Source: Lojkania enalia | Lineage: Eukaryota; Ascomycota; Dothideomycetes; Pleosporales | Length of the DNA stretch: 64,000 nucleotides | Assembly: GCA_010094045.1 (NCBI GenBank) | Contig: ML986613.1 | Span: 62,001 to 126,000 of the forward strand | Direction of reading: 5' to 3' | In this document: positions 44,048 through 56,800 of the stretch, in pieces | How positions within the stretch are numbered: position 1 is the stretch's first letter | Layout: the number at the start of each line of letters is the position of its first letter | Position numbers and translations under genes: made by a program | The notes under the pieces: generated by a model | Seen by the model: the letters and a program-made list of their open reading frames with translations, nothing else | The model's database searches: none | Told to the model about the DNA's origin: nothing

Positions 44048-45022
44048 CTATATTGGGAATGAGGGGGGCGCAAGGGNNNNNNNNNNGTTTTTTTTTGTTT
44101 TTCTATATTGGGAATGAGGGGGGCGCAAGGGCGTTTTCTACGGAGTGCGAAATATTCTCTAGACACTTTTTCCTTTCTTACTCTGTTTTTTTTTTTTTTC
44201 TTTAACTTTAGCTGGCGCTGCATTAGAGCGTTCGTTCAGGTTTTGACATGTACATCTCTGCTATCTGGATAGCAAAGCTCGATACCCACAACTAAATACC
44301 CATGTATTCCAATACCGTCCATATCCGTATCCATATCCAACCTCTGCATATTCCTCACAATCCCACACAGATAAACAACGCCCGAGAGAAAATAGATCTT
44401 GGCGCAACGGCGCCCGTACTCATCGCGCCACCACAATCAACCGACCCGGCCGCCTCTCCTGCTGCGTGTTCTGTACCACCCATCCACCCATGTATCCCGC
44501 CGATAACCGAGACCGCCGCGATCGTGAGATGCGGCTCTCTATATACCATATACTTCATATATCCCGATCCGCATATACTTATACGGGAATCCGGATGCCG
44601 TGGTGTGTCATGTGACCTTGCCGCCCATCAAGCGGACATAGGGGCATATTGTGTACGGGTTCTCCGCAGCCAAAGTAGAGCACGGACGCGGGGAGACGTT
44701 ATTGATAATGATAATCTTGACTTGATGCAACGAAGGGAACAAATGAAGCGCTACGCTGAAATGCAGAGAGTATGCATGTAAGGGGTATGCTAGCTAGATA
44801 CGCGTTTCTTCGTCTGCTAAGACCAAAAAAGGGTAAAGGAGAGGAAAAGGGGTGTTGGGTAGATGTACTGGGGGGATAGGTAAGTAGAGAGATATCGTGT
44901 AAACAGGTAGGAGGGGTGAGTAGTTGTATGCTGATATCCTCCTCTTTCCATCCCGTTCTAAAATAGATATTCTCTACCCATCCCCTCCACAACTCAGACT
45001 CTTACTAGAATCCCGCCATCCA
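43995..45022. other. Intergenic with assembly gap
   Basis: About 1 kb between two convergent genes. It contains a 35-T tract (44013-44047), the 10-N gap and a duplicated flank. The remaining sequence has only short open frames on both strands. Confidence 0.55.
44048..44131. other. Assembly gap (44077-44086) with duplicated flank
   Basis: Ten Ns lie between two identical 29-base stretches that start ctatattggg and end gcgcaaggg (44048-44076 and 44103-44131), each preceded by a poly-T run. The identical flanks suggest that the two contig ends overlap and were joined without merging, so the repeat is probably artificial. Confidence 0.85.
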
Positions 45023-45578
45023 TCAAACCAACGCAACCCCAACCCCCATCCCCACCGCAACCACCCTCCCCCAGCTCCACCCCATCGAAGGCGCTGCTCC
45101 TAAAACCACCGTCCTTGTCCGCCCCGTAACCCCCGTCAACGTGCCCATTCCAATCTCTCCCTTCCCCGGCTGCGGCGCCTGGTCCGGCACTGCCGCAAAC
45201 GTGACTGTAACCGTAACAGGGACCCAAGTGCGGATTTTGTTGATCGTGGTCTCAAGCCACTGGACGGTGACAGATTCGGAGGGTTGCGGGTGGGTGCTTG
45301 TTTGCTGGTTCGCGGGGGCGGGATCTTGGATGCCGCGGAGACTGGAATGTTAGATTGTTAGATGTATATGCGGGAGGGGAGGCTTACTTGGGGTGTCCCG
45401 AGACGATTGGGGCGGGTGTTGGGGTTTGGGGTGGGAGGTTTGAGAGGGGCGCGGTGCTGGTTAAGCTGGGGAGTGATGGCGATGCGGAATTTGCTGGTTG
45501 AGGGGCGGTTTGTAGGGTCTGAGACGCGGCGAGTGCGGGAAGGAGAAGGAGGGCTGAGAGGTTGTATACTATCCGCAT
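45023..45578 (-). CDS. Conserved small secreted protein, probably GPI-anchored
   Basis: Two exons, 45388-45578 and 45023-45341, give 169 aa. The 46-nt intron (gtaagc, branch ctaac, acceptor ccag) joins in phase. A signal peptide (MRIVYNLSALLLLPALAAS) is followed by a Pro/Ser/Thr-rich stretch. Then comes the conserved block of a widespread fungal family: VQWLETTINKIRTWVPVTVTVTF, then PQPGKGEIGMGTLTG and RTRTVVLGAAPS. The C-terminus is hydrophobic (VVAVGMGVGVALV), consistent with a GPI signal. The family is present across Pezizomycotina but has no known function; a cell-wall or cell-surface role is inferred from its processing signals. Start and splice sites fit well, and the gene converges with the F-box-like gene. 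Confidence 0.75.
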
Positions 45579-47638
45579 TGTAGACTAGTTTGGATCTGGA
45601 GCGGTGTGGCCTATTGAGGCTCGATTAAGGTGGCTTGGACTGTTATGTTTTGCTTCAGTGTCGGTTCCTGGGCCGGAGTATCGTTGGCACGGATTAACGA
45701 ATGTAGAGCGACGTATCCAGAAACTGGTATGCCATCAAGCGAATTTTCTGGTGTTTGTTATTCGGAACCTGACTCGGGAGAAGGAGCAATGCAAAAGTGG
45801 TTGGCGAAGGTGTATCCGTTGTGCTGAAGGCTCTGGAAGCGAGTGGACCAGACCCCCTCTCACTAGGAACCGGATCTCAGGGTGGAATGAGTGATGGTGC
45901 TGTGCTCGATATCCTGTATTGTCTCAAACGCGCAATCAAGACCACGTAATTGTGCTGGCAGATACAACGCAGTGCAACTCCGCGAAAAGCACGACTTAAA
46001 TAAGAATAAAGAGCGCAGAAAAGCTGATAAACGGCAGGAACAGCTGTGGACATGTCAAGTGGCAGAACGCTGGGGAAGGAATCACATGAAGCTACGGCAA
46101 AGGAATGTGACTGTCGCAAAGGTGCGAGGGAAGCAATGATACACGCCCAAATTGAAACTACCCTGGCACGAGAAGAAGGGAGAAGCGAGCCCGTCTCGGC
46201 GGTGCTGATAACTGCACCTGTCGCGAAGCCTCATGTAGCCGCAAAGCATTGGCACGAATTTTCAAACTGTCTACCCGATGGGCTGTATTCGGACGGGTAC
46301 AGCAGCCTCCCGAAGCCGCCGATTGGTGCCAGGGCAGGTTCGCACTCGTCTAAGCGAATTGATTGAGGCTGGCATCTGTTATGGCGGCTACCACGTGACG
46401 TCCTCCCTAAGCTCAGCATCAGCGAAAACGCTTTGGGGTCCTGTGGTTGGCGAGGCTTGAAGATAAGGGGGCGAGCAATCTCAGGGCACTCAGGCCTTTC
46501 GCGTGGCAGCCGAGCACTCTCTGCCCCTCCCATCTTGCAACATCGAGAGCGGAAAAGGAGCGAGGAGCGAGGAGCGATGAGCAACCGCAACGCTTCGCAC
46601 ATACGCAAAAAAAAGGTTGTTGGGGGTTCTTATAAGGTTTCGTCCCAGGTGCTCTACGGCTCCTTCGCTCCAAGTCGGAAATGTCTTGTGTCCCCTCGTG
46701 CCCGACATTGGTTCGCGTATCTACCTGGATACGAAGATGCGCGCAGGGATCGGCGTCTGCTTTTGCTACTTTCGCTGCTATCGCGTGATCGGGCCAGGGG
46801 TCGCTCAAGACGTCGTGTTCAGTTTGTCCTCGAAATAGGGTGATCCAGTGTTTTGCACGTCCGGTTCCATTCCTATCATCGTGCTGCCTAAGCACGCTAT
46901 CGGCCCCTCTGGTTTTTCGGCTTGGACTCCTAATGTCGGGCTTTGCGATCGGTTGCTTTTGCTACCATATATAGACGCTTCGCACGGTTGCTTCCGCTCG
47001 TGTTTGCGGGTCTTCAAACTATAGGCTTCGTCATCGTCTTCGGCCTCTCGGCATCGTGATGTCCCAAACGGGATACGTGGCCTCAAGCAACTCGGGCGCA
47101 AAACAGTCTTCAAGTGGACCCAAGAATCCCCCAAGCCACCATCATCATCACAATAGTGGTTCATGGAAGTGGCATGCCAGCCAGGAGTTTTTAACATGCA
47201 AATTTATTCCGAACTGTCCTTTGGCTAAACACCCGGCTATGCAAGAAAGCGGCCGTCAAAAGGCTTGTCTCCCTAACCTAACAGGGGATCCCATGAGTCC
47301 ACTTTTTTTTCAAGCCAGGTGGAATTATTCCCCTACCATAGTGCGCAAATAAATCATGCCGGACAACGAAGAAAAGGGGAAACGGGGGGTTACCCGGTAC
47401 TGACGTAAGGGTATTTACAGGAAGGGAAAATAAATATACTACACACTAAGAAAACATATACCAGAGAGTCCGTGTCCAGCAGAAGGACGATAAGTCCAGA
47501 ATAGTGGGGCAAAGTGAAAATGACAGAAAACGCCGTGGCCTCGTTAACGCGCTCGTGATGCAGACTGTTTTGGTATAGGAAAGATGCTCGATGATGATTG
47601 CTAACGGAAAAGCAAAAAGACTGGAGTTGACAAATCTC
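45579..47638. other. Intergenic, no supported gene
   Basis: About 2 kb between the small secreted protein (upstream side) and the GH16 gene (3' side). Open frames of 100-160 codons occur on both strands at 46231-47197 and overlap each other heavily, with no family resemblance and no matched splice signals, so none is called. Confidence 0.45.
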
Positions 47639-48907
47639 CTATAGAGTGAATACCCAGCTGAAGAGGGCGATGAAGAAGGGGGCAAAGACTGAGAAGGAGG
47701 GAACTGAGTCGAGCATGCCCATAGCGCCGCCCTTCAAGTCGCCATTTGTGTGATTGTACACTGTCTGGCCTGGGGCGTGACCCTCGTCAAGGGAGAAGAA
47801 GTAAGTCTTCGCCGTCGTGTTGCCATCGGGCCCAGAAGGGTCGGGTGGAACGGTCTGATCCGGGATTTGGCAAACGTTCGCAGGGTTGTATTCTGAGCAG
47901 CGGCTGTTGTATGCATCGGCGCGAGCCGGATCCGAAGAGTTGAAGTAGGCTTTGACGTACGACACTGTCATGGCAACATCCGAGTCAGGCGGACCGGCAG
48001 ACCATGATGGGTCACCATTACTCCAGTGATTCATGAACAAATGGCTGGAGGTGGTCGGGACATTCTCGGCCATTACGTATGCCAGCTCCCCATCAATGTA
48101 GAATGCCACACTCTCTGGAGACCAGTCGAAGCGGTATTCGTGGAACTTCTCATCAGGTCGAAAGCCCAAAGGGTAAACCTTGAAGACGGACGTGTTCGAC
48201 GCGTCGAATCCATCGTTTACCGCCTCCGGTGTTTGAAGGACAAGGTTCACTGCTCCTGTTGAACCGTTGAATTGATGCGAGAGAAACTCCATGTCAATCT
48301 CCTGGGAGTTGTTGTAGTACTGCAAATACATTAGCACGTCGATCCAGTGTTTTCTCATCTTGCTCATGCTATACCCAAAAGAAAGCTGCGCAAGTGCCCG
48401 AGTCCCCTCTTGGTAGCTTCATTCCAATGCGATAACTTCCATATGTCATGTCGTTGCGCACTGAGACAACCTCGGACCCACTGACGAAGCCATGCGAATG
48501 GTCACCGCGAACCCATAGCTCCAGCCCGGCATCCTGTCCGTTTTGCGACTCGCCCGACCATGACCAGGGATCTTTGAGAGGGTTCGTCTCTATGTTTGAC
48601 ACGAAGAACTCCTTGCCGTAAGGGCCTCGTGCTTGCTCGGCCGACATGTTATATTCTTGCGGCCGCCATCCGACTTCTGTCGCGTTCTCCACCATGGTAT
48701 GTAGGAAATCATTCTCCATTAATTCGGTATAGACAGCATGCGCTTGGTCACTCGTCTTGTTGACTGAATAGCCGCATTCGCAAGCAGCATTGGCTAGAAG
48801 CAGGGTTAATTAGGGCACCAATTAACTTGGCGCGAGCAAAGGTACTCACCAGAATTGGATAGAGCGAGAATAAGCCCTAGTATGGCTGCCAGAACGTGGC
48901 ACAACAT
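47639..48907 (-). CDS. GH16 endo-beta-glucanase-type enzyme, GPI-anchored
   Basis: Three exons, 48850-48907, 48375-48793 and 47639-48319, give 385 aa; introns of 56 and 55 nt join in phase. Exon 1 supplies the signal peptide (MLCHVLAAILGLILALSNS). The catalytic signature of family 16 is QEIDMEF, placing the nucleophile at Glu166, assisting Asp168 and acid/base Glu170; it is made contiguous with FFWYYNNS only after splicing. Substrate-cleft elements FHEYRFDWSPESVAFYIDG and LFMNHWSNGDPSWSAGPP follow, as in fungal GH16 glucanases and transglycosylases. Cysteines near the end and a hydrophobic C-terminus (FAPFFIALFSWVF) suggest GPI anchoring. It probably cuts or remodels beta-1,3(4)-glucan in the cell wall; exact specificity cannot be read from sequence. 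Confidence 0.88.
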
Positions 48908-50272
48908 CGTGCGTATAGAACGAGCGACTAGAGGTTAGATAGGAAAGGGAAAAGGGACAAAAAGATCGAAAGATAAGGGGAGAGGAGAGAGAGAGAGAGA
49001 GAGAGAGAGTGGTACAAGAAAGAAAATTGGGTGCGGCGTCTGGGGAAGGGATATCAAACGCGGCCAGCGGTCCGTGGGCGACGCAACGGTTCGATGCAGG
49101 AATTCCAAGGCCTTCACCCAAGGAGCTGCCGCTTGGCCACCGACAGCAGGATTGACGACGATCGTGGAGGACACGGGAAGGCCCTAGAGGCGCCGGAGCC
49201 GTACTACCGAAATAACGTCCACGAAGATATGTGGAGAAGCCAAGGTGCTTGGGAATGGCGCCGGCTATGGACTGTTCACCTGTCAGAGTGCAAAGGTGGT
49301 GCGTACACTACGAGCCACATGAGCAAGTAAAATAAAGGCCCTGCCCTCTGTATCGTGCGAATGCGGCAGGCGCAGCCACAGGGCGGACGCAGAATGCGTG
49401 CGTGAATGCGTGCTCATCGCATTGAAGGCCAGCAACGGCGTTTCACAACATTGTTTCTGCCGCAGCGTCGAGTGGCACCAACGCCCGGCAGGGGCAAGCC
49501 ATGGTCGTTGTAATTAGCGAACCGCCGGCTCGGATCCCCCAATAAGGAAACCCTTGTGTCGCGTCATGTCACGGGAGACCGAGAAGGACCTTGGAAGGGG
49601 CTGGTCCTCTTGGACGCCGAACCTGCCGCCCTCGCCGACGAGGCGAAATCCTGGGGTCAAGGGCTACCAGATTTTCGTATGTCATTATGCTAGCCTTCGG
49701 GCAACGTGCGTCTCAAGCGCAAAGGGGTCAGTCCCATGGAACCATCTACTCTGCCTGGCAAATCAGAATCAGCTCACCGAGAGCGCCGTCCCGCGCGGCT
49801 CGGCGGCATCATGCCAAATGGGGAATGTCAGAGCGTGCCATAAGGCCATGGAGCCCTGTGTTTTTGCTCGGACGGCTTGGAGACTCTTGGGGACAAGCGC
49901 GCTTTAAATATGGATATATGAGGGATACGAATCTATAGGGCTTCAGTATGTCTCCACCTCATGCTAAAATACGGGACAACATGAAAGCCCGGTGCGTCGC
50001 AGGAGTGCCCCGTCTTGTGAAAGGCCTCGACCCGCACTGAATTCAACACTTGCTCCGGCATATCCCGCTGTTCTTCGGATACCTATGATTTAAATGCATC
50101 AAATGTCGCCCGCGCCAAAAGTAAATTCCACCCTTCATGTCATTGCCGTTAAAGAAAAAAAAGACCAACGCCGGGAAATCCAGGATCGATCAAATGCGTC
50201 GTGGGGTATCATCACAAGAATCCAGACTCAGAGAGAAGTCTATCATCCCGTTAGTAATCCTTCCTTGCACTA
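48908..50272. other. Intergenic with GA microsatellite
   Basis: 1.36 kb between the GH16 gene's promoter side and the Ras GEF 3' end. Short open frames at 49031-49330 and 49554-49938 overlap each other and have no recognised product. An (GA)n tract sits in the leader of the GH16 gene. Confidence 0.5.
48985..49009. repeat. (GA)n microsatellite
   Basis: A perfect GA dinucleotide run, about 80 bp upstream of the GH16 start codon; on the coding strand it is (TC)n, within the pyrimidine-rich leader. Confidence 0.9.
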
Positions 50273-53200
50273 TTAACCATAGAACGCCCGAGCGTACCTT
50301 GCAATCTTCTCGTCTTCACGTTCGCGTGGCTCTACCTGCAGACTTGTCTCGTACATCTCATGGACGTCGCCGGCCGATTGCATGTTGGTCAAGATATAAT
50401 CTTGCAGTTCGGGGACCGGCTGTAGCGGGTACGGCACGTTCTGATACTGCTGTATATCACGAATGACCTCGGCCGTCTTCGCGCGCTTCGCGAAGTTGAT
50501 GAGATTCGTCTTCTTGATAAGTGACGGGATACCATCCTCAATAAATGTCAAGTCCGTAAGATATACGCCTAGCCTCCGTCAGTCCGTTGCGCAAGGAGTT
50601 ATTGCATAAAAACATACCAAAAAAGGGAATGCACGGGGGATTTGCCTTGTGCAATGTTTCGCGGTACTCGGCAAAATTCTTCGTGCTGCCCATCAGCTTT
50701 CGCATATTCTCTAACGTGCCCATGGATCGGGCATTAACCTGGGCCCACGTCCGGCTGAGACGATGGATTGGAGCCGTCCCAAGTGCGGAAATGATAGACG
50801 TAAGTGTGGAGAAATTGTTTAACAGTCGACATCTCTGTCCATATGTCAGTTAGTGCGACAAAGAATTAAAAGGGATCTACTAACGTCCGCCACGTTGACG
50901 AAATGCTTAATTACGACCACCCGGCGCTTCACATCACCCTGGGTTAGAATCATCTGCGCTACCCAGTTCGTTAACTGGTTCGAATGCAAAATCAAAGCCT
51001 TAACGTTCGCCGCGGGATCAGGCTCGCCAGGGGCCAGTTTCTTCTGCCAGGTTTTATTAAGACACTCGGTGGGCCGAATTTTGCCATAGAGCCTCGACTC
51101 GATGATAGTGAGCTGTCGAGCAAACTCGGTGGGGTCTATGTCGAGGAATTTTAGTCTCCTCATGTGCTTAGGGAGAATGGGTTGTGGCGTTTGGGTGTTG
51201 AGGGTGAGTACTAGACGCTTAGTCGGCATGTCCGGACCTCGAGAGCGTTGCTCAACGGAAGTCATCAAGGGAACAGCACCAGGTGTGCTGGTCGTCGCGA
51301 CATGGTCTTTAGCGAAATTATAGACCCTCTGAATGAGGATCCTCGCATCTTCGTCATTGCCTTCCATCCAGTAATTATCAAACCAGCTCTTGAGAATATT
51401 CACGACGCGGAAACGTATGGGCTTTTGCTTTTTGTCAACCCAGGTCTGATAATCTGACTTTGCAAGACCGTACGGAGGTTGAATGCTCCATCTCTTGACT
51501 AGCATCTCAAAAAGCTCAGAGGCAGTTGTGAAAGACCGATATGTAAGGAGGAAAGTATTGTTGAATGCTGGATCAAGACGGTCATGCCGTGTGAGCTGCT
51601 CCACTAGACCCGTGAGCGTGCCTCCACGGAGTTGCGGCGGGTTTACTTTGTGATCATAGGATATCTCGCCCTCATGGTCTAGTTTGAGGAATTCAGGAAC
51701 TTCCTCGACAGTCGCCTGTTGCATGACAGGGACTTCTCCAAAGATTTGCTCAAGTTTCCTTGCGCTGTTGGCGGCCCTGAACGGTTCGGCTTTCGTTTCC
51801 TCAAACGTAGTTCCTTCGCTATACGAATGAGGCTGGGGCATATCTTTGAGTAGAGGCCTATTGTTTCCAGAAGATCCTCGTGCATGAAGTATTGGTACTT
51901 CTGTGTCTGTGTTTCTCCTTGTATCATTCCGAACTGCAATGTCAGACAACGGTATAGCTTCGGATAGTTGCTGAAGAAGGCCATATTGTTGTGCAATGTT
52001 CGTTTCAAGCTCCCTCGAGATGGACCGCACAGCATTGATTCGGTCCTCTAACGAGTCTCCGCGCATTTCCGCCCACTCATCACCCAGAGGTGCAGTAACA
52101 CCCTGACAGGCAATGACCAATTCCGAGACAAGGTCGTAGACCTTCTGTTTCTGGGTATTAAAATCTCCCAGTTGCTGGTTCTGAGCGCTAGAGCCAAGGA
52201 AGGATAAATTAATTGATTCCACGGTCGAAATCCATGGCCGACACACATCAAGAACTTTTCCAGCGGCATTGCAGACATTGTCGCCAATGAGTTGATGCCT
52301 GTATACTGTTACAATCTTATCCCGAACAACAAGCTGCTCATCCAATCGTCGTATACCCGACACTATTAGCCTCTTCAGATCTTCTAATCTTTCCAACACG
52401 CGGGAATCAAGTTTGACAGTAGGCTCAACAAAAGGTTCATAATCTTCGTCCATGAAGGTCATTGAGCTCTCCGGGTCTCGGTTTTCCACCCCGTTATTGT
52501 GCCAATTGCCGCCAGAATGGCTTCCCACTACAAAGCCCGGAACTAGACGAGGAATGTCCTCGCCTCGCTGCTGCCTTGCAACTTCAACGAAGCCATAAAC
52601 ACCGTTGAGGACTCCATCTGCTTCCTTCAGACACTTTGTATAAGAATCAGGCGGAGGAAAATCAGCAGCAGCAATGTGTGAGGACAGGACAAGCTTGGAA
52701 AATCTTGACATGGTCTCACGGAAGTGGGGATAGAGCGCTTTGTTAGTTGAGATGATTGAAGGGTTACCGGAGTGATTGTCCGTTGTTCCAGACCCTGCAG
52801 CGAGTAGCAATCGAAGATGATCCGAGATATCCTCCGCCCTCTTAACGAACTCAGAGCGATCATTGTTATTGATGGCTTGGCGATAGCGTTCTATAGCCCG
52901 CCACATATCTTCCACCATCCGGTTCCAAGTCAGAGGTATTGGACTGGCATTGTCATAGAATTTTCTTGTTGAAGCGGTGTTTATCGTGGGCCCTACGGTT
53001 GGATTGATGCTGAAGGACGTCGTAGAGGTGCCAATTGGAGCTATGGATGTGCCTACAAAACTCGTTCCATTCGTTTCGTGAGATCGGGTAGTAGGGGAAG
53101 TCGCGTTCATCGAATCCATAGAAGTTGCCGGGGAGACACCATCTAACATCCGCTTTCGACCAGGCTGCATATTTCAGTCAACAAAATCCGTCATATGAAG

Positions 53201-53866
53201 TTATACTGCAGGTGGACTTACCAGTGAGCTGTGTGAACCCATCATGCCTGGACCTTCGAAGTCAGATGCGGAATTTTCATCATCAGTATCCTCGACGCTG
53301 TAGCCCGACGCATACAGCTCGGCCGGTGTGCGTGATGAATCTGGTATACAGACGTTGATTCGATCCCTCGGTCCGTTCTCATTTGCGGAGGGTGTTTCGA
53401 GAGGAAGTTCCATAGTGCTGACACCGGTCAGGGTATTGAAGTAGAATAGCCTGCCGTCCGGGGTGGCTTGTGGAATCCAGAATGCAGCTTCCTCCTGCTC
53501 CTTGCTCTCTGTCCCTTCAATGGGGAGTCGAGCGGTATCATTTCCGTTAAGAGACTCGGTATCAGAATTGGTATATTCGGTTCCTCCCAGGGACTGCGTG
53601 TCCTGATCGTCATCCAGTTCCCCACTATTCCGTTCATCTTCAGCGTCGTCGGTAGGGCGAGGCACAACGGCACAATAATTGCTGGGAAACCAACCACGGA
53701 CACCGTTTATCACTCCATCCCACCAGCCGCTCTCAAGCTGTGTGATGACTTGGATGATGTCCCCCTGTCGAAAACTTAGACTGGTGCGGTCGTCTGCGTC
53801 GTAGTCGTATAGCGCCCGCACGTACATCCCACCTGGAGGAGCGATAGTTCCGCTGAAGCCGTTCAT
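50273..53866 (-). CDS. cdc25: CDC25-type Ras guanine nucleotide exchange factor
   Basis: Four exons, 53222-53866, 50885-53164, 50618-50834 and 50273-50568, give 1145 aa; introns of 57, 50 and 49 nt all join in phase. Domains in order: SH3 (14-68, ALYDYDADD and GWFPSNYC); a WW-like segment (128-155); a long middle region; the Ras exchanger motif (LRGGTLTGLVEQLTRHDRLD and following); then the RasGEF catalytic domain (FLDIDPTEFARQLTIIE, ILTQGDVKRRVVVIKHFVNVAD, FSTLTSIISALGTAPIHRL, PCIPFFGVYLTDLTFIEDG). It activates Ras and through it cAMP/PKA or MAPK signalling at the plasma membrane. The second Trp of the WW domain is replaced by Met152, so its ligand binding is doubtful. Symbol follows the yeast Ras GEF, not the cell-cycle phosphatase. 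Confidence 0.9.
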
Positions 53867-56800
53867 CGCGAGTAGTCGCGGTAATAAGGGTTACGAGTAG
53901 AGGAGGGGAGGACGGGGTGTTCTTTGACTGTAGGCGCGGCCCTCACCTCCGCATCAGGGACGAGGTGGAAGTAGAGACAGCTGGACTATGTGGGAGCAGG
54001 CCCTACGACGCGATGTGCCCCAATACTCAGTTGCTCCGCGTATTATGGTCAGGGTTGGATCCTGTTGTAGGGAGGGAACGCAATTGGGCTGAGGGTGTGG
54101 CACCGCCTGGGCGCCGGATACCGAATTAGAACTCTTACATTCGCGCCTACACCAGAGCGAACAGCGAATCGCGTGCCAGAGCAGGCAACAGTAATAAAAG
54201 TGAGCGGGAGAGGTGTAGACAGTGAAGGAGGATACGGCGCCAGAAGGAGGTCGCTAGAGGGAGCTGGGACACCAGGCGGAGACATCCATGGATGCTCTGA
54301 GCACAGTTGCACGTGATCTGACTTGTGTCTGGGTAAAAGCGCGCAGCGAGACGCTCGGACAGTGTGTCAAGTCAGGGAGCATCCTTCGCAATATGGGTAG
54401 CATTGACGGAGTCCGTCTGCCTCGCAGGCTCTCATTCCGCATTCGTATCATCTTATCTCAAGTAGTCGATGTTGTGCATGCAATTCGAGCTGCAGGGCAT
54501 GCCATTCTCCGAACGGCCCCAGATGCAACGCGCTGGAGCTGCCATCCATTGTTCGCGAGACTAGCAGACCTGTCAAGCCGCGACTCGCGCGGAACCAACA
54601 GTTCTTTGTTGGACGACGGCTTGTCAAAGACCAACCACCTACGAGGGCGGCAGCTGTTGGGATCAGGCTGGGGTAGCATTCGAACCCCACCTACACTCAC
54701 GGCGCCCTGCAACGCTATGGCAGGCTAGAGAATGAGGCAGTCGAGTGCGCATTCTAGAAACGCTGCTTGACTCGTACAGCTCTACAAAGTTTCCAGTACC
54801 AGGCCTATCCCTCCAACGTCGCCTAAATCCGAATAGCATGTAGTTCCCAGGTCGGAGATGGTTCGAAGTCTGTGTGACTGCAGCTTTTAATGCACGTCGC
54901 CTATATAATTCCCCAGAAACTGTCGGCTGTTGTCCACCCCCCCCCCCAAATGAAGCAACAACTCCAGGTGTGAAACTACATTATACTTGGTGGTTCGAGC
55001 TCTGAAAAAAAAAAAAAAAATTACCTGTTCCATTTTTGGAGTTGCAACTTGGCCACAAAACGCAGCCTGCAACCCTCCTAGGAATTAGTGTGAAGATGTG
55101 AGAAGAACAGCCAATAGACGGAGAGGGCAGAAACAGGACAGCCTGGAATATCATTCCTAAAGCCGCATAACGTCTCGCGTGGAAGCGGATGAGAAACTGC
55201 TGTGACAGTGGCGCCAAACGACGAGCTCGAGCTCTCTTGCGACCAGAGAGAGAAAGCACCACGCAGCTACATGTATATAATAGAAAGCTTGGCACAACTT
55301 GGGAGCTTCTCTCTCGCCGGGCGAGTCTAGGAGATGCGCGCCGCACGTGGGAATGCGTGGGATATCACTCTCACGACGCGGGAGTGAAACGAGCGAGAAG
55401 GGAAGGTCGGTCGGCATCGGATGGATAACAAGAGGCTCCCCAATCAATGTACTGCACCCTTTCTTTGCGAACATTATCCAAGGCCACGGCATGCGGCAAC
55501 GATCTGCTCGCCCTGTGAGGCCACCCATCTGAAACAAGGAGCATTTTTCTTCTAGAGCATTACGAGAAGCGTGCTAGCGCGGGGGGTTCTGACGCAAAAG
55601 TAACTCCCCTCCATCGGATGTTGATAGTGGCCAAAGAGAGCTGCTGGAGGAGCCTCGCCGTAAAGTGCAAGCACTACTACTTGCCCGCGACGGTTTCAAT
55701 CCCTTGCTCGGTAGCGCAGCGTCCTGGCGGCGAGGAGGCCATTCTCATTTTGCCGCGAGGCGTGCTTGGCCAGTCGATGCGGTCTGGTGTTGCTGCGTGT
55801 CCGATTGTGTTTTCCCGCTGCCTACCAGCAGAAGCACGGCCGGCAATGCTACTTACCTACTTCGAGTCGACCAAGGTTTTCTGCTTTCCCTAGAGCGTCG
55901 CGGGGCATACTTAATAGCAGGCAGCTCAGATTGCTCCGGCCCGGAGATGTACAAACAAGGCTGTCTCTCCCGGCCCGTCCCTAAGGCGCGCGGCAGTTGC
56001 GGTTGCTGTTCCACCATCGTTGGAGAGGTGAAGCAAGACGCAGACACAGAAACAAGCCTCTGGCCCTTATCGAGCAGCTTTCGGCAGTGGTCGGGTGAGG
56101 TCTCTTCTGCCTTGAGCGTCATGCAGCTGCAGGCGCTGCTGAAGCAGTGGTGGGTCCGGGGAAGTTGATCCTAGACCTAGCGTATGGGACAGCGGCGCCA
56201 GGAACGAGTGAAAGCAGCCGTCGATCATCCCGACAGCCGTGAAATTGTGGAAATTACTCGTGGCGGCGACGCTGTGCCGTTAGGAATTGGGGAGGCTCGT
56301 CCTGGCGTCATCATCTGAGGTGGCAGCCCCTTTTCTGTTTTCATTGCCATCAGACGAAGGTGGGCTGTTGGCGGGGGCCAGCGGCTAAGCCTCAGGCTTT
56401 CACCCCTCCATCCCCTCTTATCCCCTCCGCTACTTTCTTCTTTTTTTTTTTTTTTTTTTTGGTGCGGGCTTGCTCACCAAGTGTGCGCCCGTAGCCGACG
56501 CGGGACAGCAAGGGATTGGCGGTGTGAATATGCAACTGAGATACGGCGCTGGCAGAACAGTAGACAGACTACGCCTCCAAAAGGAAAGATAGAGCCTCAT
56601 ACCGCTCTTTCGCAGCAGTAGAAAAGCCGGGCGCAGTAGAAAATAGGTGCTACCGCTGACGGCGCAGTCGTACAGGCGCTGAATCGACACCCCCCACATA
56701 CGAGGGTACGTACCTATAGCCTCACGGCAAGAAAATGGTTGGATGCGGCGTTGCCAGGTTGCACGCTGGCCGTCAGGGCACGATATTGACCTCGATGGCG

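Noticed and set aside
46231..47197. Several 100-158-codon frames on both strands
   Set aside because: They overlap heavily in competing frames, with no consistent splice sites or family resemblance.
54660..54690. tRNA-like T-loop (ggttcgaat on the minus strand)
   Set aside because: No matching acceptor, D-arm or anticodon arm could be drawn around it.
55618..56168. Plus-strand frames upstream of the transcription factor
   Set aside because: GC-rich DNA gives long frames by chance; three overlapping frames compete and none looks like a protein.
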